A stretch of 34,405 nt of DNA from assembly GCA_030629775.1 (NCBI GenBank), contig DAOVOJ010000004.1:1-34405 (forward strand). The letters run 5' to 3'. A model generated the notes under the pieces. The model made no database searches. It was given only the letters and a program-made list of their open reading frames with translations, and had not been told where the DNA came from. The stretch comes from Candidatus Moraniibacteriota bacterium. Lineage in GTDB: Bacteria > Patescibacteriota > Minisyncoccia > JAHIHE01 > DAOVOJ01. A program made the translations under genes and the position numbers. Positions 1 to 7,764 of this stretch are shown one piece after another (within the stretch, counting starts at the first letter, position 1; each line of letters begins with the position of its first letter).

Positions 1-1
1 C

Positions 2-67
2 CACACGCAATGGATCTTAATAGGATTATTTCCAATTGTTGTTTATTTGTTTTTTACAAAAAAATAA
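2..67 (+). CDS. C-terminal end of a membrane protein (5' end outside window)
   Basis: Frame 2 is open from the window edge to a TAA at 65-67 and encodes 21 residues ending ILIGLFPIVVYLFFTKK. This is a hydrophobic helix followed by two lysines, the usual end of an inner-membrane protein with a cytoplasmic tail. It converges on the minus-strand gene at 90-368 and stops just before the hairpin between them. The family cannot be identified from so short a tail, and the open frame could be chance. Confidence 0.45.
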   Translation, partial: HTQWILIGLFPIVVYLFFTKK

Positions 68-91
68 AAGCATTGTCTGTAAAACAATGCT
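60..91 (-). terminator. Rho-independent terminator of the 90-368 gene
   Basis: Read on the minus strand, AGCATTGT and ACAATGCT form a perfect 8-bp stem around a 7-nt loop, followed by TTTATTTTTTTG. The stem starts inside the stop codon of the minus-strand gene. On the plus strand there is no T tract, so it should act mainly on the minus-strand transcript. Confidence 0.75.
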
Positions 92-368
92 ATGAACGAA
101 ACTCTATCCAATGAATACTGGATAGTTTTACTTCGATCAGTTCTCTTATTATTTTCGCTGGCACCTTTTTACTTGGGGGATAAATATAACAGCAAAAACC
201 TCTTTCTGTTTTTTCTTTTCTCCCGATAAAACGCGGCAACACATTTCCTTTTGGAACTTGTCTTACGACAATGACAATTTTCATTGCCCCTTTTATTTTG
301 TTTGTTAGATCTTTTCTTGCTTTTCTTCTTACTTGAGATGAATACAATACATCCACATTGTAAGTCAT
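90..368 (-). CDS. Small basic protein of unknown function, 92 aa
   Basis: I do not recognise this family. The product is lysine/arginine-rich near the N-terminus (KARKDLTNKIKGAMK), then has a beta-rich middle (IVIVVRQVPKG) and a patch CCYIYPPSKK; no signal peptide or membrane helix is visible. It is very probably a real gene. A full AAAGGAGG ribosome binding site lies 7 nt before the ATG, a TTGACA/TAGGAT promoter with 17-bp spacing lies just upstream, and a perfect intrinsic terminator overlaps its stop. It therefore seems to be a one-gene transcription unit, divergent from the sensor kinase. The strong binding site is unusual in this window, where most genes have none, and suggests high expression. 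A nucleic-acid-binding or small regulatory role is possible from the charge but is a guess. Confidence 0.75.
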   Translation of the reverse strand: MTYNVDVLYSSQVRRKARKDLTNKIKGAMKIVIVVRQVPKGNVLPRFIGRKEKTERGFCCYIYPPSKKVPAKIIRELIEVKLSSIHWIEFRS

Positions 369-400
369 TACAGTTCCTCCTTTATCGTTTTAATAATAAA

Positions 401-429
401 ATCCTAATACATAATAATAAAAATGTCAA
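401..429 (-). promoter_or_regulatory. Sigma-70-type promoter for the 92-aa gene
   Basis: On the minus strand, TTGACA (plus-strand TGTCAA at 424-429) and TAGGAT (plus-strand ATCCTA at 401-406) are separated by exactly 17 bp. A consensus ribosome binding site and the ATG follow downstream. Confidence 0.65.
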
Positions 430-467
430 CGCCTAAATTTTTTAAACTAGCCTTGAAATTTAAAATG

Positions 468-476
468 TGTTATAAT
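468..476 (+). promoter_or_regulatory. Extended -10 promoter for the sensor kinase
   Basis: TGTTATAAT is a perfect extended -10 (TGnTATAAT). The expected start of transcription is about 25 nt before the ATG at 507. No good -35 is present at 17 bp; a TTGAAA at 453-458 is too close. The same TGnTATAAT form recurs before ftsA and ftsZ. Confidence 0.55.
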
Positions 477-506
477 TTAAATATTGAAAAATGAAAATAA
501 AAAATT

Positions 507-1451
507 ATGAAAAATTTTTTGGATCAATTAAATTTTGTTAAAAAATGCCGGGAATATCATCTGGGACTTTGGCAATGTCCCAGTTTTTTATTTATAATAA
601 TGGGAACAATGAATGTAGTGGCGATGCTAAGCACCTATATGATCGCTAAAAGATATGACAATCCGGAAATTGTTATTATCAGCGTTTCCGGGGTAAGCAT
701 CATTATTTTTGTAATCGGCTCCTCCATTATTAAGGGAGTAGAGCAAGTAGCTAGGGCTAGTATGATGAAATCGGAGTTTGTTTCAATTGTTTCTCATCAG
801 CTTAAATCTCCTTTAACGGGAATGAGATGGTCGCTGGAATTGTTGAGAGGAGAAAAAATAGGCGAACTTAACGACAAACAAAGCGATTATCTTAAATCCG
901 CTTATGAAAATGTGTCAAGAATGGTTAGGCTGGTAAATGATCTGCTTGATGTTTCAAGAATTGAAAACGAAGGGATAAAAATGATCCCTCAAAAAATTTC
1001 TTTTGACAAGACAGTAAAAGATGTTGTCAAAGAGCTGGAATTTTTTGCTAAAGCCAATAACACGCAAATAAAATTTAAATCAGAGGATAATATTCCCAAG
1101 GTTTACGTTGATCCGATAAGGGCAAGAATGGTTGTTCAAAACTTGATTGATAATGCCATTAAATATTCAAGTATGAAGGGAAATGTAGAGATAGAGTTGC
1201 TTAAAAAAGGCAGTTTTGTTTGTTGCCAGGTCCACGATTCCGGAGTCGGAATTCCCGAAAAGGAACAAAAAAAGGTTTTCAATAAATTTTTCAGAAGCAA
1301 TAATGTAACCAAAAAACAAACAGTTGGCACCGGTCTCGGACTTTATATCGCCAAGGCGATAATAGAAAGTTCGGGAGGAAAAATAGGGTTTACTTCGGAA
1401 GAAGGAAAGGGAAGCGTTTTTTGGTTCAGCTTGCCAATCGCGTCTAAATAA
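507..1451 (+). CDS. Membrane-bound sensor histidine kinase
   Basis: Two-component sensor kinase, 314 aa. Two hydrophobic helices (about residues 24-46 and 54-76) with almost nothing between them anchor it, so there is no sizeable extracellular sensor domain. A HisKA dimerisation domain follows, with the H-box SIVSHQLKSPLTGMRW; H97 is the predicted phosphorylation site. The HATPase_c domain shows the N-box NLIDNAIKYS (N216), the G1 box HDSGVGIPE (D244) and the G2 box GTGLGLYIAKA (about 272-282). All catalytic motifs are intact. With so little outside the membrane it may sense membrane state or a partner protein. It lies 65 bp before a single-domain response regulator and upstream of the pilus genes, so the pair plausibly controls pilus activity, which is inference. 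The start at 507 has no ribosome binding site but follows the promoter at 468 well. Confidence 0.93.
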   Translation: MKNFLDQLNFVKKCREYHLGLWQCPSFLFIIMGTMNVVAMLSTYMIAKRYDNPEIVIISVSGVSIIIFVIGSSIIKGVEQVARASMMKSEFVSIVSHQLKSPLTGMRWSLELLRGEKIGELNDKQSDYLKSAYENVSRMVRLVNDLLDVSRIENEGIKMIPQKISFDKTVKDVVKELEFFAKANNTQIKFKSEDNIPKVYVDPIRARMVVQNLIDNAIKYSSMKGNVEIELLKKGSFVCCQVHDSGVGIPEKEQKKVFNKFFRSNNVTKKQTVGTGLGLYIAKAIIESSGGKIGFTSEEGKGSVFWFSLPIASK

Positions 1452-1465
1452 TATCTGCTAACTAT

Positions 1466-1483
1466 TCCTCTCTCAAAAGAGGA
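1466..1483. repeat. Short palindrome between kinase and regulator genes
   Basis: TCCTCT and AGAGGA form a 6-bp stem around a 6-nt loop. It resembles a degenerate copy of the CCCCTCTCGAGAGGGG-type palindromes found elsewhere in the window. It has no clear T tract. Confidence 0.45.
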
Positions 1484-1516
1484 GCTATAAGAAATTTTTA
1501 TTTTTAATTTAAACTT

Positions 1517-1897
1517 ATGGAAGAAAATAAACAAAAAATTCTCATCGTTGAAGATGAAGCAACTTTACAAAAGACTCTTCAGGAGGTTTTAACAGCCGAA
1601 GGATACAGCGCTTTAAGCGCTCTTGACGGACAGAGAGGATTTGAAATAGCTAAAGAAGAAATTCCCGATCTGATTTTGCTGGATATTATCCTGCCCAAAA
1701 TGGACGGCTTTGAGGTTTTAAAAGCGCTTAAAGACGACGAAACGACAAAGTTTATCCCAGTAATTATTCTGACTAACTTGGGCGACCTCAATGACATTCA
1801 AAAAGCTTTGGATCTGGGCGCGACCACTTATCTTGTTAAGGCCGATTTTTCACTGGAAGATGTCCTTAAAAAAATAAAAGAGATCATGACGTCATAA
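1517..1897 (+). CDS. Single-domain response regulator (CheY-like)
   Basis: A 126-aa receiver domain with no output domain. The acidic pocket (E12, D13), the phospho-acceptor D56 in LILLDIILPKMDG, the switch threonine T86 in ILTN and the conserved K108 in LVKAD are all visible, so it should be phosphorylated normally. It directly follows the sensor kinase and is its likely partner. Lacking a DNA-binding domain, it must act by protein contact, as CheY or PilG/PilH-type regulators do; the pilus ATPase gene just downstream is the obvious candidate target, but that is inference. There is no ribosome binding site before the ATG, as for most genes here. Confidence 0.93.
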   Translation: MEENKQKILIVEDEATLQKTLQEVLTAEGYSALSALDGQRGFEIAKEEIPDLILLDIILPKMDGFEVLKALKDDETTKFIPVIILTNLGDLNDIQKALDLGATTYLVKADFSLEDVLKKIKEIMTS

Positions 1898-1902
1898 TAA
1901 CA

Positions 1903-2052
1903 GAACAATGAATTGTTCATTGAATTTGTTAAAAGTTAAAGTTAAAAGTATTTTGAATTTTAAGTTTTTAATTTAAATACTTTATAGACTTTACGATTTT
2001 ATAGATTTTGACTTTAATAATCCACCCCTAGCCTCTCTCGAGAGGGGAATAA
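1903..2052 (+). repeat. Hairpin, heptamer-like run and dispersed CCCCTAGCC-type repeat
   Basis: The gap before pilB holds a GAACAAT/ATTGTTC hairpin (1903-1918), a run of TTAAAAG-like units (1929-1949), and a segment (1940-2052) that is closely similar by eye to 16397-16507 upstream of yqeY. That segment ends in the palindrome CCTCTCTCGAGAGG. It is a dispersed repeat, not a gene. Confidence 0.7.
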
Positions 2053-2091
2053 TTGATAAAAATTACTAGACTTTAAATAATTAATTTATTT

Positions 2092-3879
2092 ATGCAAGTT
2101 GAAGATCAGCAATTAAAATCATTTTTATTGAATGCCGGTCTAGTTAGTTCTGAGAATTTAAAAAAGGCGTTGAAAGAATCCTCAAAAACAAACAAGAAGC
2201 TAGGGGAAGTTTTAATAGAAAAAAAATTAATTTCTCAGAACGAAATTGACAGGCTAAAAGCCTATATTTTAGGGATTCCTTTTATAGATCTGACAAAAAA
2301 TGACATTCCAAGAGAAATTATTGAAATAATTCCCGAACCAGTTGCCAGAAAATACCAAACGGTTGCTTTCCAGAAAAAAGGCAAAGAGTTAAAAATTGCC
2401 ATGGTTGATCCGGGCGATCTTCAAATTTTGGATTTTATCAGCAAAAAAACCGGCTTTAAAATTGTTCCCTGCTTGACTACCAAAGAAAGCGTTAAGTATG
2501 TTCTGAAACAATATCAAAAAAGTTTGGAGGCGGAATTCGGCGATATTATTCAGGATAAAGAAATAGAAGCAGAAATTTTAACGGAAAAAGGAAGCAAGGC
2601 GGCCGCTGTTTCAAAAGAAGAGGATTTAGATTTAAAAAAAGTAGCCGAGGATCTGCCTGTCATTAAGATCGTTGATACTTTATTAAAGCACGCCATTGTT
2701 GAAGGAGCAAGCGATGTTCATATTGAACCGGAAGAAAAAGATGTGGTAGTCAGATACAGAATTGACGGGATTCTCCATGACGCGATGACTTTGCCGTTAA
2801 AAGTTCTGCCGGGAATCGTAGCGAGGATAAAAATTCTGGCCAATCTAAAAATTGACGAGCATCGCCTGCCTCAGGACGGGCGGTTTAAGATTAAAACTCT
2901 GGATTATAAGGTAGCTTTTCGAGTATCGGTGCTGCCGGTTTTTGATGGTGAAAAAATTGTCATGCGGCTTTTAGACGAATCATCCAAAAGCCTGACTTTG
3001 GAGCAGATAGGATTTTCAGGAAGAGATTTGAAAGTTATTAAAAATTCCATTAAAAAACCAAACGGAATGATTTTAGTAACCGGTCCTACCGGCTCGGGAA
3101 AAACCACTACTCTTTATACCATTTTATTTATTTTAAATACTCCTGAAGTTAATGTTAGCACGCTTGAAGATCCGGTTGAATATAGAATGCCCCGAATAAA
3201 TCAAACTCAGATTAACCCTAAAATAGGCTTGACTTTCGCTTCGGGCCTGCGAACTCTTTTAAGACAGGACCCGGATGTTATTATGGTAGGAGAAATTAGA
3301 GACCATGAAACGGCCGAGATGGCAATTCATTCCGCCTTGACCGGCCACCTTGTTCTTTCCACTTTGCACACTAATAGCGCGGCTGGAACGCTTCCGCGGT
3401 TGTTGGAAATGGGAATTGAGCCTTTTTTACTGGCTTCAACCACTAATGTTATCATTGCCCAGCGGCTGGTTAGAAAAATTTGTCCTGATTGCAAGAAAAG
3501 TTATCAGCTTGACGCGGCGGCGTTAGAAAAATTATCCGAACAATACGATCTTGAAGCGATTATGAAAGTCTTGAAAAAAAGAAAAATTGTTAAAGATTCA
3601 GATAAAACATATAAAGAAGATTGGCTTGAACTGAAATTTTTTAAAGGAGAAGGATGCAGCCATTGCCACAATAGAGGATATAAAGGAAGAATCGGGATTT
3701 TTGAAGTGATGGAAATAACCGATAAAGTAAAAACACTGCTTAGCAAAAACGCTGAAACAGCATTGCTGGAAAAAAAGGCCATTGAAGAAGGAATGATAAC
3801 TATTATGCAGGACGGTTTCGCCAAGGCTGTCCAGGGAATTACGACTATTGAAGAGGTAATAAGAGTGACGAAAGAATAG
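2092..3879 (+). CDS. pilB: Type IV pilus extension ATPase PilB
   Basis: Hexameric ATPase that powers pilus assembly at the inner membrane; 595 aa, the normal size for PilB/GspE. The N-terminal part (about 1-150) is an MshEN-type domain. The ATPase core has the Walker A GPTGSGKTTT (331-340, K337), the Asp box and the Walker B region DPDVIMVGEIRD (393-404, E401), followed by the His box. A four-cysteine zinc site is present: C464/C467 and C522/C525. All key motifs are intact. pilC follows after a 282-bp repeat-filled gap, and the retraction ATPase pilT that often sits between pilB and pilC is absent. A weak promoter-like pair (TTGATA, 17 bp, AATAAT at 2053-2081) ends only about 10 nt before the ATG, which would give an almost leaderless mRNA; this is low confidence. 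Confidence 0.96.
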   Translation: MQVEDQQLKSFLLNAGLVSSENLKKALKESSKTNKKLGEVLIEKKLISQNEIDRLKAYILGIPFIDLTKNDIPREIIEIIPEPVARKYQTVAFQKKGKELKIAMVDPGDLQILDFISKKTGFKIVPCLTTKESVKYVLKQYQKSLEAEFGDIIQDKEIEAEILTEKGSKAAAVSKEEDLDLKKVAEDLPVIKIVDTLLKHAIVEGASDVHIEPEEKDVVVRYRIDGILHDAMTLPLKVLPGIVARIKILANLKIDEHRLPQDGRFKIKTLDYKVAFRVSVLPVFDGEKIVMRLLDESSKSLTLEQIGFSGRDLKVIKNSIKKPNGMILVTGPTGSGKTTTLYTILFILNTPEVNVSTLEDPVEYRMPRINQTQINPKIGLTFASGLRTLLRQDPDVIMVGEIRDHETAEMAIHSALTGHLVLSTLHTNSAAGTLPRLLEMGIEPFLLASTTNVIIAQRLVRKICPDCKKSYQLDAAALEKLSEQYDLEAIMKVLKKRKIVKDSDKTYKEDWLELKFFKGEGCSHCHNRGYKGRIGIFEVMEITDKVKTLLSKNAETALLEKKAIEEGMITIMQDGFAKAVQGITTIEEVIRVTKE

Positions 3880-3914
3880 TGTTATTTGTTATGTGAGAAT
3901 TACATGTTTCTAAC

Positions 3915-3950
3915 AGCTCCCCTCCTGAGAGGGAGGTTAGGGGTGGGTTA
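3915..3950 (-). repeat. CCCCTAACC-type repeat, inverted copy
   Basis: Contains the CCTCC/GGAGG stem followed by TTAGGGGTGGG. It is the reverse complement of the copies at 2023-2052 and 33841-33872 in outline. It lies 35 bp after the pilB stop, where a terminator might be expected, but there is no T tract. Confidence 0.65.
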
Positions 3951-3955
3951 ATTTA

Positions 3956-4047
3956 ATACCAAATATCAAATTCTATAATGATAAAATAATTTGATATTTT
4001 AACTTTAATATTCACTTGATATTTGACATTTGGTATTTGATATTTAA
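3956..4047. repeat. Heptamer inverted-repeat pair (TTTGATA units)
   Basis: The left arm ATACCAAATATCAAAT (from 3956) faces a right arm made of consecutive 7-base units TTTGATA, TTTGACA, TTTGGTA, TTTGATA (about 4017-4044). The period of seven with drifting sequence is the hallmark of this repeat class in the window. Confidence 0.7.
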
Positions 4048-4077
4048 ATGAATTAAAATACATCTCTTTTAGAAATC

Positions 4078-4150
4078 CTCCTAGCCCTCTTTCGCAAAGA
4101 GGGAATAATCAGCAAAAATCATCAGCCTCTATTTAATACAATAATTTAAC
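4078..4150 (+). repeat. CCCTCTTTCGCAAAGAGGG-type repeat before pilC
   Basis: A perfect 8-bp stem CCCTCTTT/AAAGAGGG (4085-4103) is followed by AATAATCAGCAAAAATCATCAG. The same tail follows the palindromes upstream of pilB (2053 on) and yqeY (16575 on), so it belongs to one dispersed family inserted just before start codons. Confidence 0.65.
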
Positions 4151-4161
4151 AAGTTGCTTTT

Positions 4162-5319
4162 ATGAATAACAATGATCTTTCAGAGCTTTTAGGCGGCGGG
4201 GAATATGAGACTTTTAAGCCTTCCAAAAAAGAAAAGGAGCCTAAAGGCTCTGTCAATATTAAGTTGCCGAAATTTTTAAGGAGAGTGAGTCTGGTTGAAA
4301 AGATGCTTTTCGCGCGCCATTTATCGGTAATGATGAAAGCGGGACTTTCCTTTTCCCGATCGCTAAAAACCATTTCTCAACAGACTAAAAATCAATATTT
4401 TGCCGAGGTTATCAGTCAGATTGAAAAAGACATTAAAAAAGGCAAGTCTCTGGCGGACAGTTTAGAAAAACATCCGAAAGTTTTCAACGAATTGTTTGTT
4501 AATATGGTTCGGGTGGGAGAAACGGGAGGAAATTTAGAAGAAATTCTGGAAAATCTGGCTGAACAGATGAAAAAAGACCATGAAATAATTTCTAAAGTTC
4601 GCGGAGCGATGGTTTATCCGGCGGTTATCGTTCTTGCTATGATCATCATCGGAGTCTTGATGATGATATTTGTCATTCCGACTCTGTTGGCAACTTTTCA
4701 AGATCTGGAAGTTGAACTTCCTTTTACGACTCAAATGATCATTTTTATAAGCGACGCTTTTCAAAATCATGGACTCGTTGTTTTGGGAGTTATGATTATT
4801 TTAACCTGGCTATTCATGGCAATTCATAAAACAGCTAAAGGAAAAAAGTGTTTTGATTTTTCATTATTACACTTGCCGATATTCGGAACTATAATTAAAA
4901 AGGTAAATTTGGCCAGATTTACCAGAACTTTAAGCTCGCTGATAGAAAGCGGAATTTCCATTAATAAAGCTCTCAATATTATTTCCAGGACGCTAGGCAA
5001 TACTTATTATAAAGAGTCTTTAAAAGAGGCAACCAAAGATATTCAAAAAGGAATAGACTTAAGCAAAATTATCAAACGATATGAAAATCTTTATCCCGCC
5101 TTGGTGGTTAATATGATTGAGGTAGGGGAAGAAACGGGAACACTGGAAGGGACATTAAAGCAAATCGCCGAGTTTTACGAGGAAGAGGTTGATCAAGTTA
5201 CCGCCAACCTTTCTTCAATTATTGAACCGATTCTAATGATGGTTATCGGCGCGGCGGTAGGATTTTTTGCCGTTTCTATGATTCAGCCAATGTACTCGCT
5301 AATGGAAGGAATAGCGTAA
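4162..5319 (+). CDS. pilC: Type IV pilus inner-membrane platform protein PilC
   Basis: Inner-membrane platform on which the PilB ATPase acts; 385 aa, close to the usual 400. Two T2SSF repeats are visible, about residues 45-170 and 245-370, each starting with a LARFTRTLSSLIESGIS-like helix. Membrane helices lie at about 152-178 (AVIVLAMIIIGVLMMIFVIP), 198-222 and 352-375. The first 40 residues are polar and unrelated to the family core. pilC lies in the same direction as pilB and the pilins. The ATG has no ribosome binding site. Confidence 0.95.
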   Translation: MNNNDLSELLGGGEYETFKPSKKEKEPKGSVNIKLPKFLRRVSLVEKMLFARHLSVMMKAGLSFSRSLKTISQQTKNQYFAEVISQIEKDIKKGKSLADSLEKHPKVFNELFVNMVRVGETGGNLEEILENLAEQMKKDHEIISKVRGAMVYPAVIVLAMIIIGVLMMIFVIPTLLATFQDLEVELPFTTQMIIFISDAFQNHGLVVLGVMIILTWLFMAIHKTAKGKKCFDFSLLHLPIFGTIIKKVNLARFTRTLSSLIESGISINKALNIISRTLGNTYYKESLKEATKDIQKGIDLSKIIKRYENLYPALVVNMIEVGEETGTLEGTLKQIAEFYEEEVDQVTANLSSIIEPILMMVIGAAVGFFAVSMIQPMYSLMEGIA

Positions 5320-5345
5320 TTAGTCTCTTGATTTCCTTATAATTT

Positions 5346-5360
5346 CCCTCTGGAGAGGGG
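5346..5360. repeat. Short CCCTC/GAGGG palindrome after pilC
   Basis: CCCTC-TGGA-GAGGG followed by GAGTAATCGG, a shortened copy of the CCCCTAACC-type family. It is 27 bp past the pilC stop. Confidence 0.5.
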
Positions 5361-5390
5361 AGTAATCGGGAAGCTTCTAACAAGGCTATT

Positions 5391-5466
5391 TTCAAGTTCC
5401 ACATTCCAAGTTTTAAGTTTTAAGTTCTAAACCTATGTTCCAAGTTCCAAGTTCCAAGTTCCAAGA
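5391..5466 (+). repeat. Heptamer array TTCCAAG running into the pilin start
   Basis: Units TTCCACA, TTCCAAG, TTTTAAG, TTTTAAG, TTCTAAA precede the ATG at 5435, and four exact TTCCAAG units follow it. The array thus spans the start codon and encodes the pilin leader. No facing inverted arm is seen nearby. Confidence 0.85.
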
Positions 5467-7702
5467 AAAAGGTTTTAGCCTTATTGAAGGCATGGTAAGC
5501 GTGGCAATTTTTTTGATTGTTTCTTTGGCGTTATTTTCATTATTTAGCGTTGCTTTTAATTCCATTAGAAACAACAAAGCAAAAGTGACGGCGAACAGCA
5601 TCGCGCTGGAGGAATTGGAAGTTATTCGCGGAATGGAGTTTGACAATGTTGCCACTACCACCGGCTGGGTGCCGGCGGGACCAATTCTTAGCGAGAAAAA
5701 TATTAACAGAGGCAGTTTTAATTTCACCGTTAAAGTAGATATTACCTTTGTTGACGATCCTTTTGACGGAACAGAAACCAGCTCTCCCGCCGACACTTTC
5801 CCTTTTGATTATAAAAAAGCGCGGGCGCAAGTTATCTGGACAAATCCAATCACAAAAGGTCAGGAGACAGTGGCAATGAGCACTAATATTGTTCCGCCGG
5901 GATTGGAAGGAGGAACCGGTTTGTATATTACCGTTTTTGACGCTTCGGGACAGCCGATAAATGAAGCGAAAGTTGATATAACCAGCGTTGATGAAGGTTA
6001 TACTCTTGACGACGCTTTGACGGATCCAAACGGTAATTTGTGGGTGCCTAACTTAGAACCAAATAATGACTATCACATTATAGCAACCAAAGACGGTTAC
6101 AGCACTGCCCAGACATACGCGATAGACAACGATTCCGCTTCACCAGACTATAATCCTAATCCCACTAAACAGGACGCTATTGTTATTGACGGAGAAGTAA
6201 CCCGAGTCGGATTGGCAATTGATGTTTTGGGAAATCTGAACATTCAAACCGTCAATTATAACAATCCTCAAAATTGGAAAATTAATTCTGATCTTGGGGT
6301 AGACAGCCAAACGGAAGTTGCCGTTGATATTGACAGCGGAGATAATTTATTTCTTGTCTGGCTGGATGATCGAGACGGTCCAGAACGGTTTTACGCCCAA
6401 AAATATAAATATAATTCAGTCGCCGGTTTGTATGAAAAACAGTGGGACCCTGACGCTCAGATTACCGTTGCCAATAATAAGCGAACTCCGAGAATATCGG
6501 TTTTTGGAACAAGCTATTTTTACATTGTCGGAACCGATGATCGAAATGGGAATCAGGACATCTTTTTGGAAAAATATAATTCTTCCACCGGCGGTTCAGA
6601 ATGGAACGATGTTAAGATTAATGTGGACGCCAATAATGACGCTCAAATAAAACCTGACATCGCAATTGATTCAACTGAAAATATTTATACCGTCTGGATG
6701 GACGACCGGAACGGGAACTGGGATATTTATGCCCAGAAGTATGATCCCGACGGAAATAATTTATGGACGGCGGACTTAAAAATTAACAGTGACACCGGAA
6801 TTCATAATCAGAAAAATCCAAAAGCGGTAGTTGACGACGAAGACAATTTTTACATTGCTTGGGAAGATGAGATTAACGGCGACAAAGATATTTATATGGC
6901 TAAGTTTGACGGCGATGGCAGCATTCTTTTTGCCGGAAAAAAAATAAATACCGACACTTCGGGATTAGATCAATATGAACCAAATATCGTTTTTGACGGT
7001 TCAGATTATTTATATCTTTGTTGGAGCGATAAAAGAAATTCCCAGCCGGATATTTACGCCGGAAAATACGATAAAGCGGGAACGCGAATAATAAGCGACA
7101 ATTGGGCGGGAGGAGATGTAAAAATAAACGACGATTCTATGTCTGACGCTTGGAGAACCAAACCAGCAGTCGCTTATTTCAGCGACAGCGCTATTTATTT
7201 TTCATGGCAGGACAACAGAAACGGAAACCCCGATATTTATTCCGCGAAATTTGATTCCAGCGGCAATAAACTTTGGACCTACGACTTGATTATGAACGGC
7301 ACCGCTTCCAATGATCAGGGCGCTCCGGATGTGGTCACCGATTCAATGGGTTACGGAATTACCGTTTGGGAGGACTTCAGAAGCGGGGACGCTGATATTT
7401 ACGCGGCTAGATATAAAGACCTGGGATTTTTTACCAGAACAGGTATACCGATTACGATTACCGGCGCTAAATTAAAAGGAACTTATCCGCCCGACAGTTC
7501 GCCAATCTATAAATACAGCGAAAACTTTACAAGCGACGACGCTGGCAATATCAGCATTGGCGACGGAGCTACCGTGATAGAATGGGACAGTTACAGTTTT
7601 ACCGCCGGCGACGGCCACACGATTATTTCTACCGACCAACCGGAACCGTTATTCATAGCCCCCGGAACAACTGAAAATGTAGTGATCAATGTAGAACCGT
7701 AA
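5435..7702 (+). CDS. Giant prepilin with a seven-repeat propeller-like domain
   Basis: A 755-aa protein that starts as a type IV prepilin. A short leader ends in G13, followed by the class III cleavage/methylation motif FSLIEGMVSVAIFLIV (Glu at +5) and a hydrophobic stalk. Next comes a pilin-like beta region, then about residues 160-260 a carboxypeptidase-regulatory-like fold (VFDASGQPINEAKVDITSV). Residues about 280-660 hold seven repeats with the signature WxDxRxGxxDIYAxKYD, for example VWMDDRNGNWDIYAQKY and SWQDNRNGNPDIYSAKF. A final beta domain ends in VEP. Seven such repeats suggest a seven-bladed beta-propeller, the kind of head PilY1 carries, here fused to a pilin. An adhesin or tip role is inference. 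The ATG lies inside a heptamer array, so residues 2-10 are repeat-derived; no later start would leave a leader. The repeat region is rich in Asp and Gly, which would suit calcium binding. Confidence 0.88.
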   Translation: MFQVPSSKFQEKGFSLIEGMVSVAIFLIVSLALFSLFSVAFNSIRNNKAKVTANSIALEELEVIRGMEFDNVATTTGWVPAGPILSEKNINRGSFNFTVKVDITFVDDPFDGTETSSPADTFPFDYKKARAQVIWTNPITKGQETVAMSTNIVPPGLEGGTGLYITVFDASGQPINEAKVDITSVDEGYTLDDALTDPNGNLWVPNLEPNNDYHIIATKDGYSTAQTYAIDNDSASPDYNPNPTKQDAIVIDGEVTRVGLAIDVLGNLNIQTVNYNNPQNWKINSDLGVDSQTEVAVDIDSGDNLFLVWLDDRDGPERFYAQKYKYNSVAGLYEKQWDPDAQITVANNKRTPRISVFGTSYFYIVGTDDRNGNQDIFLEKYNSSTGGSEWNDVKINVDANNDAQIKPDIAIDSTENIYTVWMDDRNGNWDIYAQKYDPDGNNLWTADLKINSDTGIHNQKNPKAVVDDEDNFYIAWEDEINGDKDIYMAKFDGDGSILFAGKKINTDTSGLDQYEPNIVFDGSDYLYLCWSDKRNSQPDIYAGKYDKAGTRIISDNWAGGDVKINDDSMSDAWRTKPAVAYFSDSAIYFSWQDNRNGNPDIYSAKFDSSGNKLWTYDLIMNGTASNDQGAPDVVTDSMGYGITVWEDFRSGDADIYAARYKDLGFFTRTGIPITITGAKLKGTYPPDSSPIYKYSENFTSDDAGNISIGDGATVIEWDSYSFTAGDGHTIISTDQPEPLFIAPGTTENVVINVEP

Positions 7703-7703
7703 G

Positions 7704-7738
7704 CGTGTAACGCAAAACGTATAACGTGTAACGTAAGA
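7704..7738 (+). repeat. Heptamer array CGTGTAA, left arm of gene-bearing element
   Basis: Exactly five 7-base units: CGTGTAA, CGCAAAA, CGTATAA, CGTGTAA, CGTAAGA, beginning one base after the pilin stop. The reverse-complement units (GTTACAC) occur at 8154-8181, on the other side of the four-helix-bundle gene. Confidence 0.85.
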
Positions 7739-7764
7739 CACACATAGTAAATTATATTAACACT

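Noticed and set aside
5391-5466. Short tandem units that could be mistaken for a CRISPR array
   Set aside because: Units are 7-8 bases with no spacers of regular length, and no cas genes occur in the window. The same holds for all other arrays.
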